Part shown: piece after piece, positions 1-7,323 of the stretch | How the letters are laid out: each line of letters opens with the position of its first letter | Position numbering within the stretch: the first letter of the stretch is position 1 | Source of the DNA: an uncultured Eubacteriales bacterium | Lineage (GTDB): Bacteria > Bacillota > Clostridia > Oscillospirales > Oscillospiraceae | DNA: 64,000 nucleotides | Direction: 5' to 3' | NCBI GenBank assembly: GCA_900551995.1 | Contig: URXW01000004.1 | Span: forward strand, 11,333 to 75,332 | The notes under the pieces: model-generated | What the model was told of the DNA's origin: nothing | What the model saw: only the letters and a program-made list of their open reading frames with translations | Databases searched by the model: none | Translations under genes and position numbers: made by a program

Positions 1-74
1 GCGTAGCCGCTGTGTCCGCTGACCTCAAACCCGACGATTCGCGATTCTTCCGTGAGGAACGTAACAGTGGTCAT
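1..74 (-). CDS. prp: Ribosomal-processing cysteine protease Prp, N-terminal fragment
   Basis: Only the first 24 codons are in the window; the gene continues off the left edge. The reverse strand reads MTTVTFLTEES then RIVGFEVSGHSGYA, the conserved start of Prp (YsxB), with the HxGYA segment carrying the catalytic His. In Firmicutes Prp removes the N-terminal extension of ribosomal protein L27, and its gene sits between rplU and rpmA. The ATG at 74 lies 7 nt after the rplU stop codon, as expected for that operon. rpmA should lie just beyond the window. Confidence 0.85.
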   Translation of the reverse strand, partial: MTTVTFLTEESRIVGFEVSGHSGY

Positions 75-81
75 TGTTCCC

Positions 82-393
82 TCAGAACGTGATCTTGCCG
101 ATCTCGACCTTGGTGTACGGCTGACGATGACCCTGCCGTTTGCGGTAGCCCTTCTTGGGGGTATACTTGAAGATACGGATCTTCTTGCCCTTGCCGTTCT
201 TCACCACAGTGGCGTCCACCTTCGCGCCCTCCACCACGGGAGTGCCGAACTTGGTGTTCTCACCGTCCACGATGGCGAGCACCTGATCGAACACCACGGC
301 GTCGCCAGCGTTCACGTCCAGCTTCTCGATGAACAGAGTGTCACCCTCGCTGACGTTGTACTGCTTACCGCCGGTAACGATAATAGCCTGCAT
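82..393 (-). CDS. rplU: 50S ribosomal protein L21
   Basis: The 103-residue product is full length for bL21 and contains the typical start [14 protein letters not shown] and the C-terminal [15 protein letters not shown] segment that contacts 23S rRNA. It is the first gene of the rplU-prp operon read leftward. A ribosome binding site (GGCAGGTGC) precedes the ATG, and a structured leader and a good sigma-A promoter lie further upstream. Confidence 0.97.
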   Translation of the reverse strand: MQAIIVTGGKQYNVSEGDTLFIEKLDVNAGDAVVFDQVLAIVDGENTKFGTPVVEGAKVDATVVKNGKGKKIRIFKYTPKKGYRKRQGHRQPYTKVEIGKITF

Positions 394-482
394 AACCTTG
401 TTGCACCTGCCTTTCCTTTATTACGGACTCGCTGTCGGGGGCGTCCGGACGCGCCGGAGCTTGCTGACCCATTCAAAGCGGC
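394..482 (-). promoter_or_regulatory. Candidate L21 ribosomal protein leader
   Basis: The 5' untranslated region between the predicted transcription start and rplU can form a GC-rich hairpin (GGCGCGTCC / GGACGCC). Many Firmicutes have an L21 leader at this position that mediates feedback by the protein. The placement is right, but I could not verify the consensus, so this is a positional inference. Confidence 0.4.
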
Positions 483-488
483 TTATCA

Positions 489-517
489 AGTATAACAGCG
501 TCTTTCCCCCTTGTCAA
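489..517 (-). promoter_or_regulatory. Sigma-A promoter of rplU operon
   Basis: Reverse strand: -35 TTGACA (512-517), 17-nt spacer, -10 TATACT (489-494). The promoter is embedded in a perfect 15-bp inverted repeat (arms 494-508 and 520-534). The -35 box occupies the loop and one arm fills the spacer. Confidence 0.8.
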
Positions 518-534
518 CAGGGAAAGACGCTGTT
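494..534. repeat. 15-bp perfect inverted repeat overlapping the rplU promoter
   Basis: Arms AACAGCGTCTTTCCC (494-508) and its exact complement (520-534) flank an 11-nt loop. It may serve as a terminator for the preceding leftward gene while also containing the rplU promoter. On the plus strand it is followed by TTTT. Confidence 0.7.
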
Positions 535-584
535 TTCGCAAAAAAACTCACTTTTTCCCCCGCGGCGCAGGGCTTTCTCCGCCC

Positions 585-1268
585 TTACCCCTCCAAACCG
601 TCCAGAAACGCCATAGCGACCTTGTTCAGATCCTTCATGGCGTCCGGGAAGTTGAAGAAAAAGTCATGGTGCTCCAGCACGCAGTCGGACACGGACTTCA
701 ACGCCATGAACGGCACGTTGTTCCGATAGCACACCTGCGCCGCCGCGCCGCCCTCCATCTCGATGAGCAGGGGGTGGAATGTCTCGGCGATCCACCGCGC
801 CCTGTCGCCCTCCGTGGCGAACCACTCGCCGGTGGCGACGCTGCCCACCCGGTAGTCGTACCCGGCCTTGTCCATGGCATCCTTCGCCTTCTCCAGCTCG
901 GCGGTGGGGAAGTCCATCCGGTTCACCGTGGACACCAGCCCCACCGGGTCGCCGATGCCCGACGTGTCCACGTCGTGCTGCATGAACCGATCCGCCAGCA
1001 CCAGCGTCCCGATCGGCACGTTCTCAAAGCACCCGGCAACGCCCACATTGACGATCCGTCCCGGCGCGTACAGGTCGATAAACAGCTGGGTGGCCATGGC
1101 GGCGTTCACCTTCCCCACGCCGCCGCAGCAGGCGACCACGTTCTCCCGTATCCGGTAGAAGGGCACGCCCGCCACCGTTTTTTCCGGCTCCGCGCCCTCC
1201 GGCAGCAGGCTCTCGATCTCGCCCTTCATGGCGTACAGCAATCCAGTCAGCATACAGCAAACCCTCAC
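585..1268 (-). CDS. 5'-methylthioadenosine/S-adenosylhomocysteine nucleosidase-like protein
   Basis: Purine nucleoside phosphorylase/MTAN superfamily. Visible hallmarks are NVGVAG, the MEGGAAAQVC segment (Glu contacting the ribose) and SVSDC with the catalytic Asp. MTAN enzymes hydrolyse MTA and SAH to adenine plus thioribose or ribosyl-homocysteine. The frame is open to an ATG at 1286, but a promoter (TTGACA 1309-1314, TACAAT 1285-1290) overlaps that ATG. I therefore prefer the GTG at 1268, which also matches where the family's first strand begins. Substrate preference within the superfamily cannot be told from sequence alone. Confidence 0.85.
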   Translation of the reverse strand: MRVCCMLTGLLYAMKGEIESLLPEGAEPEKTVAGVPFYRIRENVVACCGGVGKVNAAMATQLFIDLYAPGRIVNVGVAGCFENVPIGTLVLADRFMQHDVDTSGIGDPVGLVSTVNRMDFPTAELEKAKDAMDKAGYDYRVGSVATGEWFATEGDRARWIAETFHPLLIEMEGGAAAQVCYRNNVPFMALKSVSDCVLEHHDFFFNFPDAMKDLNKVAMAFLDGLEG

Positions 1269-1284
1269 TTTTCCCGTTTTCTCC

Positions 1285-1314
1285 ATTGTAAATACCCCGG
1301 CGGCAGAATGTCAA
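1285..1314 (-). promoter_or_regulatory. Promoter of the nucleosidase gene
   Basis: Reverse strand TTGACA (1309-1314), 18-nt spacer, TACAAT (1285-1290). The -10 overlaps the most upstream ATG of the gene, arguing for an internal start and a very short leader. Confidence 0.55.
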
Positions 1315-1368
1315 GTTGCATTTTCCCCTCTTTCCCTGTAAAATAATAAAAAACGAAAGGAGCACATC

Positions 1369-2550
1369 ATGGTCATCGGTATCGTCTGCGAATTTGACCC
1401 CCTCCACAGGGGACACGCCCGCCTTCTCTCCCACGCCCGCGCCTTGGGCGCGGACACGGTGGTCTGCGCCATGAGCGGCTCCTTCACCCAGCGGGGCAGC
1501 TTCGCCGCCCTGTCCAAAACGGCGCGTGCCGAGATGGCGGTCCGCTGCGGAGCCGATCTGGTGCTGGAGCTGCCCACTCTCTGGGCGATGTCCCCGGCGG
1601 AGAATTTCGCCCGGGGCGGCGTGCAGCTTCTCACCCTCGCCGGGGCGGACGCCCTGCTCTTCGGCAGCGAGTGCGGCGACCTGCCCGCCCTCCAACGCCT
1701 TGCCGCCTGCCTCGACAGCCCCGCGTTCTCCGCCGCCCTTGCCGCCGCGCCGGACGAGGGCGACACCTTCGCCGCCCGCCGCCAGTCCGCCGCCGCCGCG
1801 CTGCTGGACACGGACACGGCGTCCCTGCTCCAAAGCCCCAACAACACGCTGGCGGTGGAATACCTCCGCGCCCTCCGCCATATCGGCAGCCCCGCCGTCC
1901 CCTATACCCTCCGCCGCGCCGGTGCCGCCCACGACGGCGCGCCCGACGGCGACACCGCCTCCGCCTCCTACCTCCGCACGCTGCTGCGGCAGGGCAGGGG
2001 GGAGGAGGCCGCCGCCTTCATGCCCACTCCGGCGGCGGATGTCCTCCGCCGCGAGCTATCGGCGCACCGCCTCACCGACGAAGCCCTCTGCCAGCGCGCC
2101 ATTCTCTCCCGTCTCCGCACCATGACCGTGGAGGACTGGCAGACCTACGACCCCGGCGGCGAGGGGCTCTGCCGCCGTATGCACCGCGCCGCCGCCACCG
2201 CCTGCACCGTGGAGGGACTGCTCACCGCCGCCAAGACGAAACGCTACCCCCTCTCCCGGCTGCGCCGCATGGTGCTCTCGGCGTACCTGCACCTGCCGCC
2301 CGTGCCGCCGGAGGTGCCCTACCTCCGCGTGCTGGCGGCAACGCCGCCGGGACGCGCCCATCTCCGCGCCCTGCGGGACAGCGGCGCGCCCGTCCTCACG
2401 AAGCCCGCCGATGCTGCGGCCTTAGGCGCGTCCGCCGCGTCGCTTTTCGCGCTGGAATCCCGCTGCACCGACCTCTACGTCCTCTCGCGCCCCGATCTCA
2501 CCCAGGCGACCCCCGCCCAGGACTACCGCACCACCCCCCTGATGCTGTAA
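1369..2550 (+). CDS. tmcAL: tRNA(Met) cytidine acetate ligase TmcAL
   Basis: The 393-residue product has the nucleotidyltransferase HxGH motif at residues 13-16 (FDPLHRGH), the MSGSFTQRG segment and ELP/AENFA motifs of the YlbM/TmcAL family. TmcAL uses ATP and acetate to make N4-acetylcytidine at the wobble position of elongator tRNA-Met. Length is normal for the family. The ribosome binding site AAAGGAG precedes the ATG. It is apparently monocistronic, divergent from the nucleosidase gene. Confidence 0.93.
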   Translation: MVIGIVCEFDPLHRGHARLLSHARALGADTVVCAMSGSFTQRGSFAALSKTARAEMAVRCGADLVLELPTLWAMSPAENFARGGVQLLTLAGADALLFGSECGDLPALQRLAACLDSPAFSAALAAAPDEGDTFAARRQSAAAALLDTDTASLLQSPNNTLAVEYLRALRHIGSPAVPYTLRRAGAAHDGAPDGDTASASYLRTLLRQGRGEEAAAFMPTPAADVLRRELSAHRLTDEALCQRAILSRLRTMTVEDWQTYDPGGEGLCRRMHRAAATACTVEGLLTAAKTKRYPLSRLRRMVLSAYLHLPPVPPEVPYLRVLAATPPGRAHLRALRDSGAPVLTKPADAAALGASAASLFALESRCTDLYVLSRPDLTQATPAQDYRTTPLML

Positions 2551-2551
2551 T

Positions 2552-2572
2552 ATACTTTTCAAAAAATAGTAT
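2552..2572. promoter_or_regulatory. Candidate PadR operator 1 (ATACT-N11-AGTAT)
   Basis: Inverted repeat ATACT (2552-2556) / AGTAT (2568-2572), touching the -35 box of the promoter ahead of the padR-like gene. The same spacing recurs at 3919-3939 and 5440-5460. ATxxT-type palindromes of this size are typical of PadR/LmrR proteins. Confidence 0.6.
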
Positions 2573-2600
2573 TGCTAAATAAAAACATCTGTGATATAAA
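2572..2600 (+). promoter_or_regulatory. Promoter of the padR operon
   Basis: -35 TTGCTA (2572-2577), 17-nt spacer, -10 TATAAA (2595-2600), followed by the ribosome binding site AAAGGAGGGA before the ATG at 2637. Confidence 0.6.
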
Positions 2601-2636
2601 TAGAAGCAGGAAGTACATTCAAAGGAGGGAGCGGTT

Positions 2637-2981
2637 ATGCGGGAACCCACCCAGGGCAACTACCGCCGCGGCGTCATGTCGCTGGTGATCCTGTCGCTGC
2701 TGAAGCGCGAGGATATGTACGGCTACCAGCTGGTGCAGGAGACCGAGCGCGCCAGCGGCGGCAAGCTGACCACCCAGGAGGGCTCGCTCTACCCCGTGCT
2801 CTACCGTCTGCAAGAGCAGGGCTACGTGTCCGACCGCCGGGAGCTGGTAGGCAAGCGCATGACCCGCGTGTACTACCATCTGGAACCCACAGGGGAGGCG
2901 AAGCTGCGGGAGCTGATCGCGGAATACGAGACGGTCACCGCCGGCGTTTTCGCCATTATCAAAGGGGAGGGCGAAGCATGA
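2637..2981 (+). CDS. PadR family transcriptional regulator
   Basis: The 114-residue winged-helix protein has the signature VILSLLKREDMYGYQL followed by EGSLYPVLYRLQEQGYV and the wing with TRVYYHLEPTGE. PadR proteins usually repress membrane-protein, transporter or efflux genes. Its last codons overlap the next start (ATGA at 2978), so it is translationally coupled to a membrane protein. It probably represses its own operon and neighbouring genes through the shared palindromes described separately. Confidence 0.93.
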   Translation: MREPTQGNYRRGVMSLVILSLLKREDMYGYQLVQETERASGGKLTTQEGSLYPVLYRLQEQGYVSDRRELVGKRMTRVYYHLEPTGEAKLRELIAEYETVTAGVFAIIKGEGEA

Positions 2982-3385
2982 GCAGGGAGCAGAATTGGTA
3001 CATCAGACGGTATGTCCGGGCGGTCAGCACCTTCCTGCCGTGCTCCGGCAAAAGGAAAAAACCGTGGCTGGCGGATCTCCGCGCCCAAGCCGAGAGCTAC
3101 GTAGCCGAGGGCGGCGATGCCGCCGCGCTGGAGCAGCGTTTCGGCACACCGCAGCAGATGGCGTTCTCCTATGTGGATGAAATGCCCACCGCCGACCTGT
3201 TGGCGGAGCTGCACATCCGCCGCCGCCTCGTAGCAGTGACGGCGATAACGCTGGCTGCCGCGCTGGCGGTCTATATCGCTGCGTTGGCATGGCAGGCTTA
3301 CCTTATTCACGACAGCTTGAACGGTTGGTCAGAAACGTATGTAGTTGAGTACGAGAATATTGTGACAGAAGAGGCTGAACAATGA
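2978..3385 (+). CDS. Small membrane protein co-transcribed with PadR (DUF1700-like)
   Basis: 135 residues. The N-terminal cytoplasmic half contains an ALEQRFGTPQQMAFSYVDEM segment resembling the DUF1700 region often paired with PadR regulators. One transmembrane helix spans about residues 83-105 (VAVTAITLAAALAVYIAALAW). It overlaps padR by 4 nt and the next gene by 4 nt. In PadR-DUF1700 pairs the membrane protein is thought to modulate envelope responses, but its function here is unknown. Confidence 0.75.
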   Translation: MSREQNWYIRRYVRAVSTFLPCSGKRKKPWLADLRAQAESYVAEGGDAAALEQRFGTPQQMAFSYVDEMPTADLLAELHIRRRLVAVTAITLAAALAVYIAALAWQAYLIHDSLNGWSETYVVEYENIVTEEAEQ

Positions 3386-3840
3386 AAAAGAGAATTATTT
3401 CCTTGCTGATGGCGTACACTCTAATAATTTGTTTGTTGCCGGTGCAGGCACTTGCCGACGAACCGAGAGAAACTGTAACCCGCTACGCGGACGGTAGCTA
3501 CATTGTTACATCGGTGGAGGAAAGCTTGGCTGCTCGTATCTCCGGAACGAAAAGCGGAACGACAATAAGGGATTACTATTCCAACAATGATGTGCTCCAG
3601 TGGAAAGCGGTGCTGGATGCCACGTTTACCTACAACGGCTCTTCTGCCACCTGCACCAAGGTGAACGGCTTGAATGTGACCATTTATGACAGCAGCTGGA
3701 GCGTAGGTTCCAAGTCTACCTCCAAAAGCGGGAATACCGCTTATGGCTATCTGACCATGGAACGCAGTATTCTTGGAGGTACGCAGGGCGTACCCGTAAC
3801 GCTGACGCTGACCTGTGACAAGAACGGTAATTTGAGTTGA
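3382..3840 (+). CDS. Secreted protein of unknown function
   Basis: 152 residues beginning with a clear signal peptide (MKKRIISLLMAYTLIICLLP, then QALADEP). The mature part is Thr/Ser-rich and predicted beta-rich, without a recognised domain. Translation is coupled to the preceding membrane protein (ATGA overlap), making it the third gene of the padR operon. An intrinsic terminator follows immediately. Confidence 0.75.
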   Translation: MKKRIISLLMAYTLIICLLPVQALADEPRETVTRYADGSYIVTSVEESLAARISGTKSGTTIRDYYSNNDVLQWKAVLDATFTYNGSSATCTKVNGLNVTIYDSSWSVGSKSTSKSGNTAYGYLTMERSILGGTQGVPVTLTLTCDKNGNLS

Positions 3841-3850
3841 AAAACAGATA

Positions 3851-3882
3851 AAACCACCCCATCATCCGGGGTGGTTTCTTTA
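3851..3882 (+). terminator. Intrinsic terminator of padR operon
   Basis: Stem AAACCACCCC (3851-3860) / GGGGTGGTTT (3868-3877) followed by CTTT. Confidence 0.85.
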
Positions 3883-3910
3883 CACATATATTTTTTATTC
3901 AAAGGTATTG

Positions 3911-3939
3911 TTGACAAAATACTTTTATTATGGTACTAT
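3911..3939 (+). promoter_or_regulatory. Promoter with PadR-type operator 2
   Basis: -35 TTGACA (3911-3916), 17-nt spacer, -10 TACTAT (3934-3939). The palindrome ATACT (3919-3923)-N11-ACTAT (3935-3939) lies in the spacer and -10, so a bound repressor would block RNA polymerase. Confidence 0.6.
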
Positions 3940-4001
3940 TTAACCAGAGACCGCCCCAAGCGCGGTGGAGAGAATCAACACGTGGAAAAGGAGGAATAAC
4001 A

Positions 4002-4433
4002 ATGAAAAAAACAATTTCGTGGTGGTTGGTCGTCCTGCTCTGCGCCCTGTCCGCCGCAATTACAGCGGTTGTTATGCTGAAGATTCTGAATCCCCCGAAA
4101 GCGCAAGCCGGGACGGGCACATACACGTCCTACGCGTATGATGTCCCGTATCAAGGCGCGTATAGCGAGACTTCCGCCATACATCTGACCTTGACGGACA
4201 CAGGTGTATACTATTTGTTGGCATGGGACTGGACTGAGGTGGAGCGCGGTCAATACAGCGTGGATGAAAACGGCGTTGCCAAACTGACCGTGGATGCCAT
4301 ATACCGTGCAGGCGATGTCGAGAGCACAGGCTACCTCGTTCCCACTGCGGGAAAACAGTTTATGCTCCTGACCCGTGACGGGAAAAGCATTTACATGAAT
4401 AGAATCAGCGAAGAAGCGCGCCTCCCCCAATAA
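4002..4433 (+). CDS. Membrane-anchored small protein of unknown function
   Basis: 143 residues. The start was chosen at the ATG preceded by AAAAGGAGGAATAACA. An N-terminal transmembrane/signal-anchor (WWLVVLLCALSAAITAVVML) is followed by a beta-rich ectodomain that includes GVYYLLAWDWTEVERGQYSV. The ectodomain resembles that of the two leftward genes at 4490 and 4883 (a G-T-Y...D-x-NG-V pattern), so these look like paralogues. It is preceded by a PadR-type operator. Confidence 0.7.
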   Translation: MKKTISWWLVVLLCALSAAITAVVMLKILNPPKAQAGTGTYTSYAYDVPYQGAYSETSAIHLTLTDTGVYYLLAWDWTEVERGQYSVDENGVAKLTVDAIYRAGDVESTGYLVPTAGKQFMLLTRDGKSIYMNRISEEARLPQ

Positions 4434-4443
4434 ACAAAACGTA

Positions 4444-4478
4444 AGCAGCCCCCGCCATCCGGCGGGGGCTGCTCTTTA
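4444..4478. terminator. Bidirectional terminator between convergent genes
   Basis: Stem AGCAGCCCCCGCC (4444-4456) / GGCGGGGGCTGCT (4461-4473), with U-rich sequence on both sides, placed between converging genes. Confidence 0.8.
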
Positions 4479-4489
4479 TCTGCTTGTAT

Positions 4490-4870
4490 TTATGGCTTTT
4501 CCACATTGACATACGTGGGAAGATCGCTGATGCGCTGATAGGTGTAAGCGTCCGGCACAGAAAAGAAGTGCACGGTGTCCCGCCCGTCATAGACTACGTA
4601 CGGGACGCTTAGTGCGGTGCCGTCCAAGATATAGACGCCATTGGCGTCTGCGGTATATGTCCCTGTGAATAGGGTGTCGAACTGCCGGTACACGGTGAAG
4701 CTCCCCTTCTCATCGAAGGTTAGATAGGTGCCGTCCGAGTGGCTCGACCCTTCGCAGAGGAAGGTGCCTGTCAGCGGTTGACTCCGCTGGCTCATACACT
4801 GTATTGCCAGCAGTGCCACGTTCAAGCACAGGGAGACTGCCAATAAAATGGTAAGTGCTTTTTTCTTCAT
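4490..4870 (-). CDS. Membrane-anchored small protein of unknown function
   Basis: 126 residues. An N-terminal signal-anchor (KKALTILLAVSLCLNVALLA) precedes a short beta-rich domain with GTYLTFDEKGSFTVYRQFD and FTGTYTADANGVYIL repeats. Similar in plan to its neighbours at 4002 and 4883. It lies 12 nt downstream of the 4883-5341 gene on the same strand, so both are likely co-transcribed. No known family was recognised. Confidence 0.7.
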   Translation of the reverse strand: MKKKALTILLAVSLCLNVALLAIQCMSQRSQPLTGTFLCEGSSHSDGTYLTFDEKGSFTVYRQFDTLFTGTYTADANGVYILDGTALSVPYVVYDGRDTVHFFSVPDAYTYQRISDLPTYVNVEKP

Positions 4871-4882
4871 GCGTCCTCCTCT

Positions 4883-5341
4883 TTACGCCGCCGCGGGATC
4901 GGTTGCGTCCACCGCGGGGGAGATCAGCACGTACACCACGTCCGAGATCTTATGGAACGTCAGCTCACCCACCGTGGGGAACGTAAAGCGCACCGTGCCG
5001 TCTGCCTGCCGCTCTATGCGCCCCGTGTTGCCCGCCTCGTCCGTCAGCACCGCCGCGCTCTCCGTCTTGTCCGTATAGGTAAACGTGCCTTCTGCGGTGT
5101 GTTCCGTAAGGCTTACAGTGGGCTGATAAAGCTGCCACGTGTCGTCCGCATCCTGCACCGTCAGATAGGTGCCCGTAAACCCGATGTTGTTCAAATCGCT
5201 GCCCTCCGCGCCGTAGGTGCCGTGCAGCTTGTCCGTCATACCCACGGGGCCCGGACGGTGGATGAATCCCACCACGGTCAGCGCAACGGCGATCGCAAAA
5301 AAGACCACGGCGGCGATAATGGTGCCCTTTTCTCTCTTCAT
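4883..5341 (-). CDS. Membrane-anchored small protein of unknown function
   Basis: 152 residues. The ATG at 5341 is preceded by AGGAGGTTCGAT; longer upstream reading is rejected because the promoter lies there. One N-terminal transmembrane helix (TIIAAVVFFAIAVALTVVGF) is followed by a beta-rich domain with GTYGAEGSD, GTYLTVQD and GTFTYTDK repeats. It is the first gene of a two-gene unit with 4490-4870. The palindrome at 5440-5460 suggests control by the nearby PadR protein. Confidence 0.75.
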   Translation of the reverse strand: MKREKGTIIAAVVFFAIAVALTVVGFIHRPGPVGMTDKLHGTYGAEGSDLNNIGFTGTYLTVQDADDTWQLYQPTVSLTEHTAEGTFTYTDKTESAAVLTDEAGNTGRIERQADGTVRFTFPTVGELTFHKISDVVYVLISPAVDATDPAAA

Positions 5342-5407
5342 ATCGAACCTCCTGTATGCTCCGTCGTTTCCTATTCCTCCGCCGCGCCCGGCGCGGCTCC
5401 TGTCTGC

Positions 5408-5436
5408 ATAATACCATACCCCGTATATTTTGTCAA
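5408..5436 (-). promoter_or_regulatory. Promoter of the 5341-4490 gene pair
   Basis: Reverse strand TTGACA (5431-5436), 17-nt spacer, TATTAT (5408-5413). Confidence 0.7.
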
Positions 5437-5439
5437 ACA

Positions 5440-5460
5440 ATACTTTTCGTTTAAAAGTAT
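5440..5460. promoter_or_regulatory. Candidate PadR operator 3
   Basis: Perfect inverted repeat ATACTTTT / AAAAGTAT, again ATACT-N11-AGTAT, 3 bp upstream of the -35 box of the leftward gene pair. Confidence 0.65.
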
Positions 5461-5486
5461 ATTTCCCACCCCCATTTCCACAGAAA

Positions 5487-5520
5487 ATGACGGTCTGGGG
5501 ACGCCTCGCCCCAGACCGTC
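5487..5520 (-). terminator. Terminator of threonine ammonia-lyase gene
   Basis: Perfect long stem AATGACGGTCTGGGG / CCCCAGACCGTCATT flanking an 8-nt loop, just after the stop codon at 5526. The reverse strand continues with TTTTCTG. Confidence 0.8.
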
Positions 5521-5525
5521 ATTTC

Positions 5526-6725
5526 TCACTTTTCCTCTACCGTATAGCCCTTCCGCCGCAGACAGCCGAAGATCTCCTGAATATGCGCCTTGTCCCGCGT
5601 CTCCAGCGACAGATTTACCACGCAGGAGCCGATGGCGGCCTTGGTGTTCCGCCGCTCGTGGTTCACGTCCAGCACGTTCGCGCCCATGGACGACACCACG
5701 CTCAGGAACGAAGCCAGGGCGTGGGGCTGGTCGGGCAGCACCGTGGAGAACGTCACCGTCCGCCCCTCCTTGGCAAGCCCCCGCGTCAATATCCGCTCCA
5801 GCATGGTCACATCCACGTTGCCGCCGGACAGCAGCGCGCACACCGTTCTGCCCTCGGTGTTCACCTTGTGGTACATGGCGGCGGCGATGCCCACCGCGCC
5901 TGCGCCCTCGGCCACCAGCTTCTGCTTTTCCAGCACCGTCAGTATCGCGCTGGCGATCTCGCCCTCGCTGACCGTCACCACCTCGTCCACATACTCCCGG
6001 CACATCCCGAACGTCAGATCCCCCGGCGTCTTGACCTTAATGCCGTCGGCGACCGTGTCCACGCTGGACAGCGTCAGTATCTCGCCCGCCTTCAGCGACT
6101 CCGCCATGCTGGGCGCGCCCGCCGCCTGTACGCCGATAATGCGGCAGTCCGGCTTCAGATTCTTCACCGCGTAGGCAAGCCCGGAGATCAGCCCGCCGCC
6201 GCCGATGGGCACGAAGATCATGTCCACCTCCGGCAGCTGCTCCAGGATCTCCAGTCCGATGGTGCCCTGTCCGGCCATCACGCTGTAATCGTTAAAGGGA
6301 TGGATGAACGTCAGCCCCTGCTCGTCCCGCAGCCGCACCGCCTCGGCGTATGCGTCGTCGTACACCCCCGGCACCAGCACCACATTCGCGCCGTAGCTCC
6401 GGGTGGCTTCTATCTTGGAGATAGGCGCGCCCTCCGGGATGCAGATGGTGGCTCTGATGCCCATGTCCCGCGCCGCGAACGCCACGCCCTGGGCGTGGTT
6501 CCCGGCGGAGCAGGCGATCACGCCCCGTTCCTTTTCCTCGTCCGACAGCGTGGCGATCTTGTAGTACGCGCCCCGCAGCTTGAACGCGCCGGTCTTTTGC
6601 AGACAGTCGGCCTTCAGATAGAACTCGCAGCCGGGGACAAGCCCCTTGGTGGGGATCACCGGCGTCCGGTTGATCACGGGCTTGAGGACCCGCTGTGCGT
6701 CGTGGAGCATAGCCATGGAGATCAT
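5526..6725 (-). CDS. ilvA: Threonine ammonia-lyase with C-terminal ACT domain
   Basis: PLP-dependent fold II enzyme. The PLP lysine lies in KTGAFKLRGA (about residue 49), SAGNHAQG is the phosphate-neighbouring loop, and IGGGGLISG binds PLP phosphate. About 75 C-terminal residues after HALASFLSVVSSMGANVLDV form an ACT-like domain, as in the ~400-residue catabolic/short IlvA class. It deaminates threonine to 2-oxobutanoate. The start at 6725 is chosen because GAGGAGG lies 8 nt upstream; an ATG at 6746 would place that motif inside the coding region. The gene could be the biosynthetic or the catabolic (TdcB-type) isozyme. Confidence 0.9.
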   Translation of the reverse strand: MISMAMLHDAQRVLKPVINRTPVIPTKGLVPGCEFYLKADCLQKTGAFKLRGAYYKIATLSDEEKERGVIACSAGNHAQGVAFAARDMGIRATICIPEGAPISKIEATRSYGANVVLVPGVYDDAYAEAVRLRDEQGLTFIHPFNDYSVMAGQGTIGLEILEQLPEVDMIFVPIGGGGLISGLAYAVKNLKPDCRIIGVQAAGAPSMAESLKAGEILTLSSVDTVADGIKVKTPGDLTFGMCREYVDEVVTVSEGEIASAILTVLEKQKLVAEGAGAVGIAAAMYHKVNTEGRTVCALLSGGNVDVTMLERILTRGLAKEGRTVTFSTVLPDQPHALASFLSVVSSMGANVLDVNHERRNTKAAIGSCVVNLSLETRDKAHIQEIFGCLRRKGYTVEEK

Positions 6726-6766
6726 AAAACGCGCCTCCTCATACATTTATATAGGTATCTGCATAA

Positions 6767-6795
6767 ATTTTAGCACACCCTGCCGTCCCGTGCAA
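6767..6795 (-). promoter_or_regulatory. Promoter of ilvA-like gene
   Basis: Reverse strand TTGCAC (6790-6795), 17-nt spacer, TAAAAT (6767-6772). Confidence 0.55.
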
Positions 6796-6906
6796 TACGT
6801 TTCCTGCAAAAACGCAAACAAATTTTTCGTTTTTGTCCGCATATCGCGGACACGCGGAACCTCCCGGCGCACAACCGCAAAAAAGTGCCCTATTTGCAAA
6901 AATATC

Positions 6907-6934
6907 TTGACTTTTCCCCCACATTCGGTATAAT
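6907..6934 (+). promoter_or_regulatory. Promoter of rpsF-ssb-rpsR operon
   Basis: -35 TTGACT (6907-6912), 16-nt spacer, -10 TATAAT (6929-6934). The roughly 75-nt leader that follows can form small hairpins (GCTTGC/GCAAGC) and an outer ATGGC/GCCAT helix. S6:S18 leaders occur at this position in many bacteria, but I could not confirm the diagnostic motif. Confidence 0.75.
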
Positions 6935-7014
6935 AATATGGCTTGCGTCTGCAAGCATATCCTTGCTCTCATCGAAGAATGAGGGCCATTTGTCCAAAAG
7001 GAGGTGCAAAAAGT

Positions 7015-7311
7015 ATGGCTAAGATTTCCGCCAACTACGAGGTCGTCTACATCATCGACCCTGCACAGGGAGAGGAGGCTGTTGCCGCTGCCGTGGCAAA
7101 GTTCCGGACTCTGGCAGAGCAGAACGCGACCGACGTAGTGGTCGAGGAGTGGGGCAAGCGTCGTCTCGCCTACGCTATCGACTACAAGACCGAGGGCTAC
7201 TATGTGCTGATGAGCTTCACCAGCGGTCCCGATTTCCCCAAGGAGCTGGATCGTATTCTCGGCATTACCGAGGGTATCATGCGTTCCATGATCGTCTGCA
7301 AGGGCGAGTAA
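7015..7311 (+). CDS. rpsF: 30S ribosomal protein S6
   Basis: 98 residues of bS6, including YEVVYIIDP and the EEWGKRRLAYAIDYKTEGYYVLM core. Start at 7015 because AAAAGGAGGTG lies just upstream. First gene of the conserved rpsF-ssb-rpsR operon. Confidence 0.97.
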   Translation: MAKISANYEVVYIIDPAQGEEAVAAAVAKFRTLAEQNATDVVVEEWGKRRLAYAIDYKTEGYYVLMSFTSGPDFPKELDRILGITEGIMRSMIVCKGE

Positions 7312-7323
7312 GGGAGAACAGCA

